From: an uncultured Ideonella sp.
GTDB taxonomy: Bacteria > Pseudomonadota > Gammaproteobacteria > Burkholderiales > Burkholderiaceae
Length of the DNA: 25,418 bases
NCBI GenBank assembly: GCA_946479475.1
Contig: CAMLGG010000048.1
Location: 1-25,418, forward strand
Direction: 5' to 3'
The position numbers were made by a program, and so were the translations under genes. Below, in pieces: positions 7,937 to 15,573 of this stretch (position 1 is its first letter; the number at the start of each line of letters is the position of its first letter). Under the pieces are notes generated by a model. It did no database searches, was not told where the DNA came from, and was given only the letters and a program-made list of their open reading frames with translations.

Positions 7937-9118
7937 GTGCCATTCGAACACGCCCGCCGCATCGGCCTGTCGCTGCCGGCGCATCGGCAGGTCTTCGCCG
8001 CCTTCTTCCTCTACGCCTTTTCCCTGGGCGGCTTCTTTCCGAGGCTGGCCGAGCTGCAGCGCACGCTCGGCGTCAGCGAAGGCGAACTGGGGCTCGGCCT
8101 GATAGGCGCGGCCTGCGGCACGCTGTTCTCGCTCAGCTTCGCGGGCCGGCCCGTCGAGCGGATCGGGCATCGCCGCCTCCTGCTCGCGCTGCTGCCCTTG
8201 CTGCCGGTTTCCTACGCCGTGGCGGCGCACGCTCGCGGCCCGATGGCGCTCTTCCTTTGCCTGGTGCCGGCCGGGCTGTGCATCGGCGCGATCGAGCTGG
8301 TGGTCAACCTCGAGGCCGACCGCGTCGAGCACCAGGGCGGGCGGCGGATCATGAACCGGGCGCACGCCTTCTGGAGCTTCGGCTTCTTCGGTGCCGGCCT
8401 GGTCGGTGCGCTGGCCGCGCGCCTGGGGATCTCGCCGCAGTGGCACCTCGCAGCCGTGGTGCCGCTGAACGCGGTCCTGGCCCTGCTGCTTCTCGGCCGG
8501 TTCGAGGGGGCACCCCGGCGCGCCGGCAGCAGCGAGGAGGCGGCACACCACTTCGCACGGCCGACCGTGGCCATCATGGGCCTGGTCCTGTTCTCCCTTT
8601 CCGGCCTCGTGCTCGAAGGCGCGGGCATCGACTGGTCGGCCATCTACATGCGCGACGTGTTCGGCTCGGCCCCCTTCGTCGGCGCGCTCGCCGTCTCCTG
8701 CGTCGCCTTCGCGCAGGGTGGCACGCGCTACATCGCCGACCGCTTCGTCGAGCGCCACAGCCCGCGGGCGATCGCTCGCATGCTGCTGGGTGTATTGGGC
8801 CTGGGCGCACTGCTGGTCACCTTGGCTCCGGCCGCACCACTCGCATTGCTGGGCTTCGTCCTCCTCGGCGTCGGAACGAGCGTGATGTTCCCGCTGGCCA
8901 TGTCGGCCGCCGCCCAGCGCACCGACCGGCCGGCCGCCACCAACGTGGCCGCGCTGGCGCAGACCTCGTTCGTCAGCTTCCTCATGGCGCCGCCGCTGCT
9001 CGGCTTCGTTGCCGAGCACTGGGGCATCCGCTGGACCTTCGGGCTGGGCCTGCCGCTCGTCATCGTCAGCGCGGCGCTTTCATCGGCACTGCGGGGCACG
9101 GCAAGACCGCGCGCATAG
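7937..9118 (+). CDS. Major facilitator superfamily transporter, YbjJ-like
   Basis: A 393-residue polytopic membrane protein with about 12 hydrophobic segments in two halves. A polar loop near residues 195-210 (GRFEGAPRRAGSSEEAAHH) separates the halves. The segment MNRAHAFWSFGFFGAGLVGA (138-157), the acidic pair in IGAIELVVNLEADRV, and the overall pattern resemble the E. coli YbjJ / FucP-related branch. Substrate cannot be inferred. The start is a GTG at 7937 with no obvious ribosome binding site; the length and first helix position fit, but the start is uncertain. It lies 105 bases after the regulator gene, behind a hairpin, so it is probably transcribed separately. Confidence 0.82.
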   Translation: MPFEHARRIGLSLPAHRQVFAAFFLYAFSLGGFFPRLAELQRTLGVSEGELGLGLIGAACGTLFSLSFAGRPVERIGHRRLLLALLPLLPVSYAVAAHARGPMALFLCLVPAGLCIGAIELVVNLEADRVEHQGGRRIMNRAHAFWSFGFFGAGLVGALAARLGISPQWHLAAVVPLNAVLALLLLGRFEGAPRRAGSSEEAAHHFARPTVAIMGLVLFSLSGLVLEGAGIDWSAIYMRDVFGSAPFVGALAVSCVAFAQGGTRYIADRFVERHSPRAIARMLLGVLGLGALLVTLAPAAPLALLGFVLLGVGTSVMFPLAMSAAAQRTDRPAATNVAALAQTSFVSFLMAPPLLGFVAEHWGIRWTFGLGLPLVIVSAALSSALRGTARPRA

Positions 9119-9216
9119 GCGGGCTGGCGTTGGCGCCAGACGCCGGCCGGCTGTAGCCTTCGCTCCTCGTTTCACGCAGCCGCGGATGCCGAACCGCGCA
9201 GGAACCAGGAGTCGAG

Positions 9217-9603
9217 ATGCCCACACCGAAACCCGAGACCCGGCCGGCCTCCGAGCGGATCGACGCGCGCATCGCCGAGCTCGGCGACTGGCGCGGCCAG
9301 ATGCTCTCCCGGCTGCGCGCCCTCATCCGCGAGGCCGACCCAGGCGTCACCGAGGAATGGAAGTGGAACAACCCCGTCTGGTCGCACGACGGGCTGATCT
9401 GCACGGGAGAGAGCTACAAGAAGGTGGTGAAGATGACCTTCCCCAGGGGCGCCTCGCTGCCCGATCCCTCGAAGCTCTTCAACTCCAGCCTGGACGGCCA
9501 CGTGCGGCGCGCCATCGATTTCCACGAGGGCGAGGCCGTCGACGAGAAGGCGCTCAAGGCCCTCGTCCGGGCTGCCGTGGAGGTGAACCGGCGGTCGACG
9601 TAG
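9217..9603 (+). CDS. DUF1801 (YdhG-like) domain protein
   Basis: A 128-residue soluble protein of the DUF1801 fold. Typical elements are the N-terminal helix with RIAELGDWRGQMLSRLRALI, the EEWKWNNPVWSHDGLICTGE core with its conserved tryptophans, and KMTFPRGASL followed by LFNSSLDGHVRRAIDF. Family function is poorly defined. The ATG at 9217 follows AGGAG at about 8 bases, a good site. Its stop (9601-9603) is one base from the stop of the convergent c-di-GMP gene, so the two transcripts must overlap or end inside each other. Confidence 0.85.
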   Translation: MPTPKPETRPASERIDARIAELGDWRGQMLSRLRALIREADPGVTEEWKWNNPVWSHDGLICTGESYKKVVKMTFPRGASLPDPSKLFNSSLDGHVRRAIDFHEGEAVDEKALKALVRAAVEVNRRST

Positions 9604-9604
9604 C

Positions 9605-11476
9605 TCAGGCCTCGACGGCAGCGAACTGGCCGGCGGCCTGCCGGCCCATCAGCCGCACCACCTGCTCCACCGACATCGGCCGGCCCAGGCCGAAGCCCTG
9701 GAAGTAGTCGCAGCGCAAGCCGTTCAGGTGGTCCAGGTCGCCGGCCGTCTCCACCCCCTCGGCCACCACCTGCATGCGCAGCGAGTGCGCCACGTCGATG
9801 ATCGACTGCACCAGGGTGGAGGCATCGTCCGACGCGCTGACGCCCTTGACGAAGCTGCGGTCGATCTTGAGCTTGCTGCAGCGCATGCGTCGCAGGTAGC
9901 CCAGCGAGCTGTAGCCGGTGCCGAAGTCGTCGATCGACAAGGCGTAGCCCATGCTCTGCAGGGCGACCAGGATCGAGTCCGGCGAGTCGATGTCCTCGAA
10001 GACGTTGGATTCGGTCAGCTCGAACTCCACCGCCGTGGGGCCGAGCCCGAGCTCGTACAGCAGGTCGAGGAAGGCCTGCCGCTGGCCCTGGCGTCGAAAC
10101 TGCCGGGCCGACAGGTTCAGCGCCACGCGCGGCATCGCCGCCAGGCCCTGCTCGCTCCATCGCGTGAGGTCGGTGCGCAGGCGGCGCAGCAGGGCCAGGC
10201 CCAGCGAAGCGATCAGCTCCGACTGCTCGGCCACGGCGATGAACTCCTGCGGCGGCACCCAGCCGCGCACGGGATGCTGCCAGCGCGCCAGCGCCTCGAA
10301 GGACACCACGCGGCCGCCGCCGTCGAAGATGGGCTGGTAGGCCAGCGAGAGTTCGCCGCGCGGCAGACCGACCCTGAGGTCCGCCTCGAGCATGAGGCGC
10401 GCCTTCATCGCCTCGCCGAGCTGCGCCGAGTAGAAGTGGTACGCGTCCTTGCCTTCGCGCTTGGCCTCGTACATGGCCGCGTCGGCACAGCGGATCGCCT
10501 CTTCCGGCGTCGCCGCGTCGGCAGGCAAGAGCGCCACGCCCACGGAAGCGCTCACGCGCAGTTCCGAGCCTTCGAACGAGATGGGCTCGGGCAGGCGCCT
10601 GACCACCTCGGCGGCCACGCGCGTGGCGGTCGCCGCGTCCACCGCATCCAGCAGGATGGCGAACTCGTCGCCGGACAGCCGCGCCACCACGTCGCTGTGG
10701 CGGATCGCATCCCGCAGCCGCTGCGCGACCGTCCGCAGCACCGCGTCGCCCGCGGCATGGCCGAGGCGGTCGTTGATCTGCTTGAAGTTGTCGATGTCGA
10801 CGAACAGCAGCGCATCCCGGCGCGAGCCGCGTTCCCAATGGCCCTGGGCGTGCGAAAGCAGCATCTGGAACGAGCTTCGGTTGGGCAGCCCGGTCAGGGC
10901 ATCGTGCGCTGCCAGGAACCGCGTGCGCGCCTCGACCTCGCGCACCCGCGCCCCGAGCCGCCGGGAAGCGACCAGCGTCAAGGCCAGCGACATCAGCATC
11001 ACGGCCAGCGCTCCGCCGATGAACTTGGCCAGGCCCAGCCAGACGCCGGCCAGCTCGGCGCGGATCTCCAGCTGCCCGACCTCCTTGCCATTGGCCTGGA
11101 TGCCGTGTCGCACCTGCACCTCGCCCACCCGGCCGCTCCACCAATGGGGCGGCCGTCCTTCGCGGCGGTACTCGGCCAGCAGTCGCCCGTCCTCGCGCAG
11201 CAGGCGGCCCTCAAGCACCATCGGCGAGCCCGCCAGGGACTCCAGGATCTCTCGCGCATCCGAGGCGCTGTCGAACAGCACGGCCGCGTTGGCCGTGCGG
11301 CCGACGATCTCGGCCTGCGTCTGGAGCTCCTGCACCATCCGGTCGCGCAGCGCGACGTACTGCAGCACCGACAGCAGCAGCACCAGGACGGCCGCGGCGA
11401 TGGTCGCGACGACGCCTTCTCCCAGCATCTCGTGCCAGGGCGACCGCCGCGCGGCGTGTTCGTCTGCGGGGCCCAT
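9605..11476 (-). CDS. Membrane c-di-GMP enzyme with CHASE8-like sensor, GGDEF and EAL domains
   Basis: A 623-residue inner-membrane protein. A first helix (about 22-43) leads into a periplasmic CHASE8-like domain (44-148, with AEIVGRTANAAVLFDSASDA), and a second helix spans about 150-170. The diguanylate cyclase domain (185-350) has SGDEF at 268-272 and an R259-x-x-D262 inhibitory site. The phosphodiesterase domain (360-615) has EAL at 394-396, NLSARQF, ELTES (486-490), DDFGTG (516-521), KIDRSF and EGVE. The EAL domain keeps every metal and catalytic residue I checked, so hydrolysis of c-di-GMP is likely; synthesis is possible because SGDEF variants can be active. The start is one base after the YfiR-like gene stop. 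By analogy with YfiN/TpbB, YfiR would bind the periplasmic domain and control activity. Confidence 0.93.
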   Translation of the reverse strand: MGPADEHAARRSPWHEMLGEGVVATIAAAVLVLLLSVLQYVALRDRMVQELQTQAEIVGRTANAAVLFDSASDAREILESLAGSPMVLEGRLLREDGRLLAEYRREGRPPHWWSGRVGEVQVRHGIQANGKEVGQLEIRAELAGVWLGLAKFIGGALAVMLMSLALTLVASRRLGARVREVEARTRFLAAHDALTGLPNRSSFQMLLSHAQGHWERGSRRDALLFVDIDNFKQINDRLGHAAGDAVLRTVAQRLRDAIRHSDVVARLSGDEFAILLDAVDAATATRVAAEVVRRLPEPISFEGSELRVSASVGVALLPADAATPEEAIRCADAAMYEAKREGKDAYHFYSAQLGEAMKARLMLEADLRVGLPRGELSLAYQPIFDGGGRVVSFEALARWQHPVRGWVPPQEFIAVAEQSELIASLGLALLRRLRTDLTRWSEQGLAAMPRVALNLSARQFRRQGQRQAFLDLLYELGLGPTAVEFELTESNVFEDIDSPDSILVALQSMGYALSIDDFGTGYSSLGYLRRMRCSKLKIDRSFVKGVSASDDASTLVQSIIDVAHSLRMQVVAEGVETAGDLDHLNGLRCDYFQGFGLGRPMSVEQVVRLMGRQAAGQFAAVEA

Positions 11477-11477
11477 C

Positions 11478-11990
11478 TCAGGTTTCCTTCACGTAGCGGG
11501 CCAGGCGAAGCACCTTCGCGCTGATGTCCAGGCCGCTGCGACGCAGCGACTCCAGGCCGATGTCGAACACGACCTTGCCGCTGTCGACCTGCAGGTTGAG
11601 CATCGCGCCTCTTTCGAGCAGGCCCAGCTCGTCGCCCACCCACAGCAAGCCGTGCAGGCCGGCCTGCTGCTGCAGGCTCGCCAGGCCGGCCTGGCCGACG
11701 TAGGCCACGTGGCAGGCCGCGAGCTGCCCGGGTGTCACGCGATGCCAGCTGAACACCCGGTCGTTGATGCGACGACCCTCGAAGCCGCGCATCGCCTGCG
11801 CCAGCGGAGTGTCGTCCAGCGCGCAGAACTGGAAGCTCGTCTCACCCGAGCGCCCCGGCCACTGCACGAACAGCAGGATCTGGAACAGCACCTGAGCCTT
11901 GAGCTCCTGCTCCTGCCGCTGCGCCTGCGCAGGCATGGCCCACACCAGCGCGAGGGCGATCAGGGCGGTCAGGAGGCTGGCGAAGCGCAT
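11478..11990 (-). CDS. YfiR-like periplasmic protein (DUF4154)
   Basis: A 170-residue protein with a signal peptide (residues 1-23, hydrophobic LLTALIALALVWAM, cleavage after AQA). The mature part has the YfiR/DUF4154 pattern: LKAQVLFQILLFVQWP, FQFCALDDTPLAQAM, FSWHRVTPGQLAACHVAYVG, LLWVGDELGLLERGAMLNLQV and KVVFDIGLESLRRSGLDISAKVL split across the C-terminus. Two cysteines, C56 and C93, match the first disulfide pair of Pseudomonas aeruginosa YfiR; the second pair is absent. In P. aeruginosa YfiR represses the membrane diguanylate cyclase YfiN from the periplasm. Here it sits between a TonB receptor gene (19 bases upstream) and the c-di-GMP enzyme gene (1 base downstream). The ATG at 11990 gives the signal peptide; a longer open frame upstream only overlaps the receptor gene. 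Confidence 0.92.
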   Translation of the reverse strand: MRFASLLTALIALALVWAMPAQAQRQEQELKAQVLFQILLFVQWPGRSGETSFQFCALDDTPLAQAMRGFEGRRINDRVFSWHRVTPGQLAACHVAYVGQAGLASLQQQAGLHGLLWVGDELGLLERGAMLNLQVDSGKVVFDIGLESLRRSGLDISAKVLRLARYVKET

Positions 11991-12009
11991 GTCGGTGCCT
12001 GGCGTCGGC

Positions 12010-14004
12010 TCAGAACGCGAGCGTGCAATCCAGCGCCAGCGCACGGCGAGGCAAGGGCACGCGTTCGATCGGCAGCGCGGGCGTCGTGACGTCGTGGGCG
12101 CGGGCGTCGGCGACGTTGGTGACCCGCAGGGCCACGCTGCTGCCGGGCCGCGGCTGGTGGCGAAGCACGGCGTTGAGCAGGGCATACGCCGGCACGTCGG
12201 CCTCGCCGCTGCGGCGCCCGACGGCGTTCGCCTCCAGGCCCACCCACCAGGAAGGCGCCAGCGGCGCGAGCAGATGGCCCTTGAGCAGCCAGCGAGGCGA
12301 ATTCGAGGCCGCGTCGCCGTTCACGAGGGCATGGGTCAGGGTCATGCTGGCGCGCCAGCGCCACGCCCCTTCGGCCTGCTCCAGGTCGAGGTCCAGCCCG
12401 CTCGTGCTCGCGCTGCCGACGTTGCGGTACTGCCCGATCTGCGAATCTTCGGGCAGCACGAAGTCGATCATCTGGCCGAGCTGGTAGCGGTAGATGCTGG
12501 TGGACACCCGGACGCCGGAGGGCAAGGCGTGCTCCCAGGCCAGTTCGGCCGTGGTGATGTGCTCGAGCCCCAGCGAAGGATTGGCCGCCTGCGAGGAGCC
12601 GTCGTCGTAGTAGAGCTCGGCGATGTTGGGCGCGCGGAAAGCCCGGCCGAGGCTCAACTTCCACGCATCGTGGGCATCGGGACGGTAGTTGACGGCCAGG
12701 CGCGGCGAAAACTCGGCTTCGCCGTGGCCCAGCCGGTCGATCCGCAGGCCGGTCGTGACGGCCCAGCGCTCGGTCGCCCGCCACTGGTCCTGCAGGTACA
12801 GGCCCGCGCGCCAGTTGTCCACCCTCCGGTCGAGATCGCTGTCCGCGGAACCGACGTCGTGGTTGAGCAGCCGTGCGCTGTACACCCTGCGCCAGTCGAG
12901 GCCGGCGACCACGACATGGTTGGTCCAGCCGTTCCACTGGAGCTTGGCTTCGCCGTCGAGCCAGCGGGCGCCGAGGTCGTCCACGTTGGTCGATTCGTCC
13001 GGCGTGCCGGCATCGAAGCGGTAGTAGCCGAGGTAGCGGTAGTGGCCGAGGGCCAGGCGGGCGCCGGGCCGCAGCGAGCCGGCCCAGCCGCCGTCCCAGC
13101 CGAGCTCGCCGAAGCGGTACTCGTCGATGTAGTGGGTGCCCGGGGCGCCGAAGCTGGTCTCGTACTCGCCGGTCGCCACGTCCTTGTCGCGCTCGTGCGA
13201 GATCAGCGTCGCGCGCCAGGGGCCGGCGCGCAGCTTGGCCAGCAGGGCGTGGTAGCGCGTGCCGTCCAGGCCGCGGGCCACGCCGTCGGGCGCCTGCGGC
13301 GAAGCGAGCTCCGGCAAGCTCAGGTCTTCGCCCTGGTCGCGGTAGCCGACCACGCCGACGAAGAGGTCCACGCCGGAGGGGTCGGCCAGCCCGTAGCTGG
13401 CGGCGGCACGGGTACGCCCGAAGCTGCCCGCGCTCGCCCGCGCCATCGCTCCCGGCGCGTCGGCGCCATCGAGCATCGCGAAGTTGACCACCCCGAACAG
13501 GGCGTTGCTGCCGTAGACCGACCCGCCGGGGCCGTAGGCCAGCTCGGTGCGCTTGACCCAGTCCGGCGGGACGGGGAACTCGTAGCCGGGCAGGGCCTGG
13601 TCGAAGACCGCATCGTTGACCCGCAGGCCGTCGATGGTCATCAGGGTGCGCGAGTTGAAGTCGCCCGCGCGATTGAAGCCGCGCAAGCCGAACGAGGTGT
13701 AGCTGCGGTTGGAGCTGAGGTAGACGCCCGGCAGCCGCTGCAGGACGTCGCCCACGGTCTCGTGGCCCAGCATCATCGAGTCGACGCGCTCGAACACCCG
13801 AACCACCGCGGGGGCATCCAGGGTGCTCTGCGCGTAGCGCGACACGCCCTCGACCTCCACGTCGAGCAGCCGGGCCAGGTCGCCGCCATCGTCGGCTTGG
13901 GCAGTCTGAGCGCGGCCGGGCGACGCGGCCAGCACGGTGCACGCGGCGCACGCGGCAGCCCACGTCCATGACGCCTTTCGCCGCAGCAGCCGGCGCTTGT
14001 CCAT
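12010..14004 (-). CDS. TonB-dependent outer-membrane receptor
   Basis: Starting at the ATG at 14004 the product is 664 residues with a basic signal peptide (MDKRRLLRRK, then a hydrophobic stretch ending near GRAQ). The N-terminal segment LARLLDVEVEGVSRYAQ is the form seen in receptors of this type. A plug domain follows (VGDVLQRLPGVYLSSN, SFGLRGFNRAGDF, MTIDGLRVND, YGPGGSVYGSNALFGVVNF). The remainder is a beta-barrel ending in a terminal phenylalanine. Family members import siderophores, cobalamin, sugars or similar ligands; the ligand here cannot be read. An ATG at 14022 is a second possible start. Longer starts at 14109 or 14118 lie upstream of the candidate sigma-28 promoter and are rejected. 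First gene of the receptor-YfiR-GGDEF/EAL unit. Confidence 0.93.
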   Translation of the reverse strand: MDKRRLLRRKASWTWAAACAACTVLAASPGRAQTAQADDGGDLARLLDVEVEGVSRYAQSTLDAPAVVRVFERVDSMMLGHETVGDVLQRLPGVYLSSNRSYTSFGLRGFNRAGDFNSRTLMTIDGLRVNDAVFDQALPGYEFPVPPDWVKRTELAYGPGGSVYGSNALFGVVNFAMLDGADAPGAMARASAGSFGRTRAAASYGLADPSGVDLFVGVVGYRDQGEDLSLPELASPQAPDGVARGLDGTRYHALLAKLRAGPWRATLISHERDKDVATGEYETSFGAPGTHYIDEYRFGELGWDGGWAGSLRPGARLALGHYRYLGYYRFDAGTPDESTNVDDLGARWLDGEAKLQWNGWTNHVVVAGLDWRRVYSARLLNHDVGSADSDLDRRVDNWRAGLYLQDQWRATERWAVTTGLRIDRLGHGEAEFSPRLAVNYRPDAHDAWKLSLGRAFRAPNIAELYYDDGSSQAANPSLGLEHITTAELAWEHALPSGVRVSTSIYRYQLGQMIDFVLPEDSQIGQYRNVGSASTSGLDLDLEQAEGAWRWRASMTLTHALVNGDAASNSPRWLLKGHLLAPLAPSWWVGLEANAVGRRSGEADVPAYALLNAVLRHQPRPGSSVALRVTNVADARAHDVTTPALPIERVPLPRRALALDCTLAF

Positions 14005-14062
14005 CTCGTGTTCCGATTCCATTGGCCATCCGGGCAGCGAAATGCCACCCTTCAGGGAACTG

Positions 14063-14089
14063 TCATCGGCACCAGCGTGGGGCGCTTGA
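14063..14089 (-). promoter_or_regulatory. Candidate sigma-28 (FliA) promoter for the receptor-YfiR-c-di-GMP operon
   Basis: On the minus strand TCAAGCGC (14089-14082) is followed after exactly 11 bases by GCCGATGA (14070-14063). The flagellar sigma-28 consensus is about TAAAGTTT (TCAAG in many proteobacterial promoters), N11, GCCGATAA. The -10 element matches 7 of 8 positions and the spacing is exact; the -35 element matches only in its TCAAG half. Transcription would begin near 14057, leaving about 35-55 bases before the receptor start. The match was found by eye and is not experimentally supported. Confidence 0.45.
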
Positions 14090-14206
14090 ACCGGGTGGAT
14101 GCCAACCATGCCGCGCAATGAAGCGCGGGACCTTCCGCCGTGTCGGCCCGCCGCGGCGGCTCTTGAGGACTTTCGCCGGCCGGCGCCGGCAGGAATGCAC
14201 GGCCCT

Positions 14207-15301
14207 TCAGCGTTGGCGGAAGGCGGCGGAGATGGTGTCTATCCAGTCGCGCTTGACGACCCAGTCCCTGCCGCGCTCGAAGAGCACCGAATACTCGTCG
14301 GGGTTGCCGGCGCCGCGATAGTCCCAGTAGGTGAAGCCGACACGGCTGGCCACGAGCGCCTGCATCATCTCGCGCAGGGCGCGGCGGTCCGGATCCTCCT
14401 TCGAGCGCACCCCGACCTGCTGGATGAAGACCGGCACCCTGCGCTGCATGCGGAAGTCCGCCAGCTTCTTCAGGCGATCGCGGAATTCCGCCAGCGCGGC
14501 GTCGTCGGCACCGTTCTTCTTCGCGTGGAGGAACAGGTTGCCGGTGTAGACCACGTCCTTCCAGGCCGGGTCGTAGACCTCGTCGACCGCCTGCGCGTGG
14601 TAGCTGCGGCCCCCGATCAGCAGCGGCACGCCAGGCGCGACCTCCCGGATGGCGGCCATCACCTCGGCGTAGAAGGCCTTGATCTCGGCGCCGCTGGAGC
14701 CGTGCGGATTGGGCTCCGGCAGGGGCTCGAACATGCCCAGGTAGGGCGTGTCCTTGTAGCGGCTGGCGACGAAGCGCCAGGCGGCGATGAACTTCTGGCG
14801 CAGGCCCGCGTCGGTCCAGAAGTTGTGGCCCTTGTCGCCGTATTGCCCGCCCGGGTCGCAGTAGCGCCGCTGCTCGGGCTGCATCACGCCGTTCTGGCCG
14901 CAGTCCGAATCCAGGAACAGCACGATCCAGAGCCTGGCGGCCGAGGCCGCTCGCACGAACTGGTCGAGCCGGGCGATGTTGGAAGGCGCGATGCCGGCGG
15001 TGGCGGTGGCCTTGTCGTCGCGGCTCTCGACCCCCTTGCCGGGATAGTTGCCCCACCAGCGAAGGGGCAGCCGCACCGCGTTGGCCCCCTGCGCAGCGTT
15101 CTCGGCCGCGTCTTGCGGATCGCTCTTGGCCCAGTGGCCCCAGTTCCAGCCTCGAAGGATCAGCGGCTGGCCGTCGGGCCCGACGATGTCGGGGCCGCGC
15201 ACCGCCAGGCGCGGCGGCGCGGCCCAGGTGGACGATGTGGCGCCGAGGCTCATCGAAAGGCCGAGCAAAGGCAGCTTGAGGGCACTCCTGCGGGTGGGCA
15301 T
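14207..15301 (-). CDS. Exported GH5-like (cellulase-fold) protein with altered catalytic motifs
   Basis: A 364-residue protein with a Tat-like signal (TRRSALKLPLLGL at 3-15, cleavage near TWAAP). The body follows glycoside hydrolase family 5 layout: ILRGWNWG (48-55), GANAVRLPLRWW (72-83), LWIVLFLDSD (124-133), YLGMFEPLPEPNPHG (187-201) and VGFTYWDYRG (321-330). In active GH5 enzymes the acid/base glutamate lies in an N-E-P motif; here it is P-E-P (195-197). The nucleophile motif, normally like G-E-F-G, reads Q-Q-V-G (294-297), so the nucleophile position appears to be glutamine. It may be a non-catalytic carbohydrate-binding protein or have a changed mechanism. The ATG at 15301 follows AGGAG. 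A 50-residue protein gene lies 27 bases upstream on the same strand. Confidence 0.82.
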   Translation of the reverse strand: MPTRRSALKLPLLGLSMSLGATSSTWAAPPRLAVRGPDIVGPDGQPLILRGWNWGHWAKSDPQDAAENAAQGANAVRLPLRWWGNYPGKGVESRDDKATATAGIAPSNIARLDQFVRAASAARLWIVLFLDSDCGQNGVMQPEQRRYCDPGGQYGDKGHNFWTDAGLRQKFIAAWRFVASRYKDTPYLGMFEPLPEPNPHGSSGAEIKAFYAEVMAAIREVAPGVPLLIGGRSYHAQAVDEVYDPAWKDVVYTGNLFLHAKKNGADDAALAEFRDRLKKLADFRMQRRVPVFIQQVGVRSKEDPDRRALREMMQALVASRVGFTYWDYRGAGNPDEYSVLFERGRDWVVKRDWIDTISAAFRQR

Positions 15302-15328
15302 GGCGGGCTCCTGGCGACACCGGCCGGC

Positions 15329-15481
15329 TCAGCCGCGCCGCTTGAAGAACTGGACTTCGCGTTCGTGCTGCTCGGCCGCCTCGCGGGTCTGGAAGGTCCC
15401 GAGGTTGCGGCGCTTGCCGGTCTTGGGATCGGTCTTGCGGGAGTAGAGCCGGTATTCGCCGGTAGACAGCTTGCGGATCAT
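15329..15481 (-). CDS. Small basic protein, integrase-arm-like
   Basis: A 50-residue, strongly basic protein with the pattern STGEYRLYSRKTDPKTGKRR, then NLGTFQTREAAEQHEREVQFF. The first half looks like two or three short beta-strands and the second like a helix. This resembles the AP2-like arm DNA-binding fold of tyrosine integrases, but no catalytic integrase domain follows. I recognise it as a conserved small-protein type without a known function; nucleic-acid binding is inference from charge and pattern. The ATG at 15481 has GGAG about 6 bases upstream. An A+T-rich patch near 15505-15530, unusual here, could hold its promoter. It precedes the GH5-like gene by 27 bases and may be co-transcribed with it. 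Confidence 0.75.
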   Translation of the reverse strand: MIRKLSTGEYRLYSRKTDPKTGKRRNLGTFQTREAAEQHEREVQFFKRRG

Positions 15482-15573
15482 GGCGGACTCCGGGGACGCT
15501 GGAAAAGCTTTACTCTGAAGCAAACGTCGTTCGCATCTGCCGGCCCAGGCCGCGTGCGCTTGTAGGCCAACTC

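Noticed and set aside
9728..11524. A 598-codon plus-strand frame opposite the GGDEF/EAL gene.
   Set aside because: Histidine/glutamine/arginine-rich composition typical of an antisense shadow; the opposite strand encodes a clear c-di-GMP enzyme.
11899..13971. A 690-codon plus-strand frame opposite the TonB receptor gene.
   Set aside because: No recognisable domain, and the opposite strand has signal peptide, plug and barrel features.
14170..14195. GC-rich palindromes (CGCCGGCCGGCG and similar) as a terminator after the GH5-like gene.
   Set aside because: Such palindromes are common at this GC content, and there is no T-tract or proper loop.
14005..14206. Cobalamin or other riboswitch ahead of the TonB receptor gene.
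   Set aside because: I looked for a B12-box-like or GEMM-like core and found none; the gap is short and the candidate promoter leaves a leader of only 35-55 bases.
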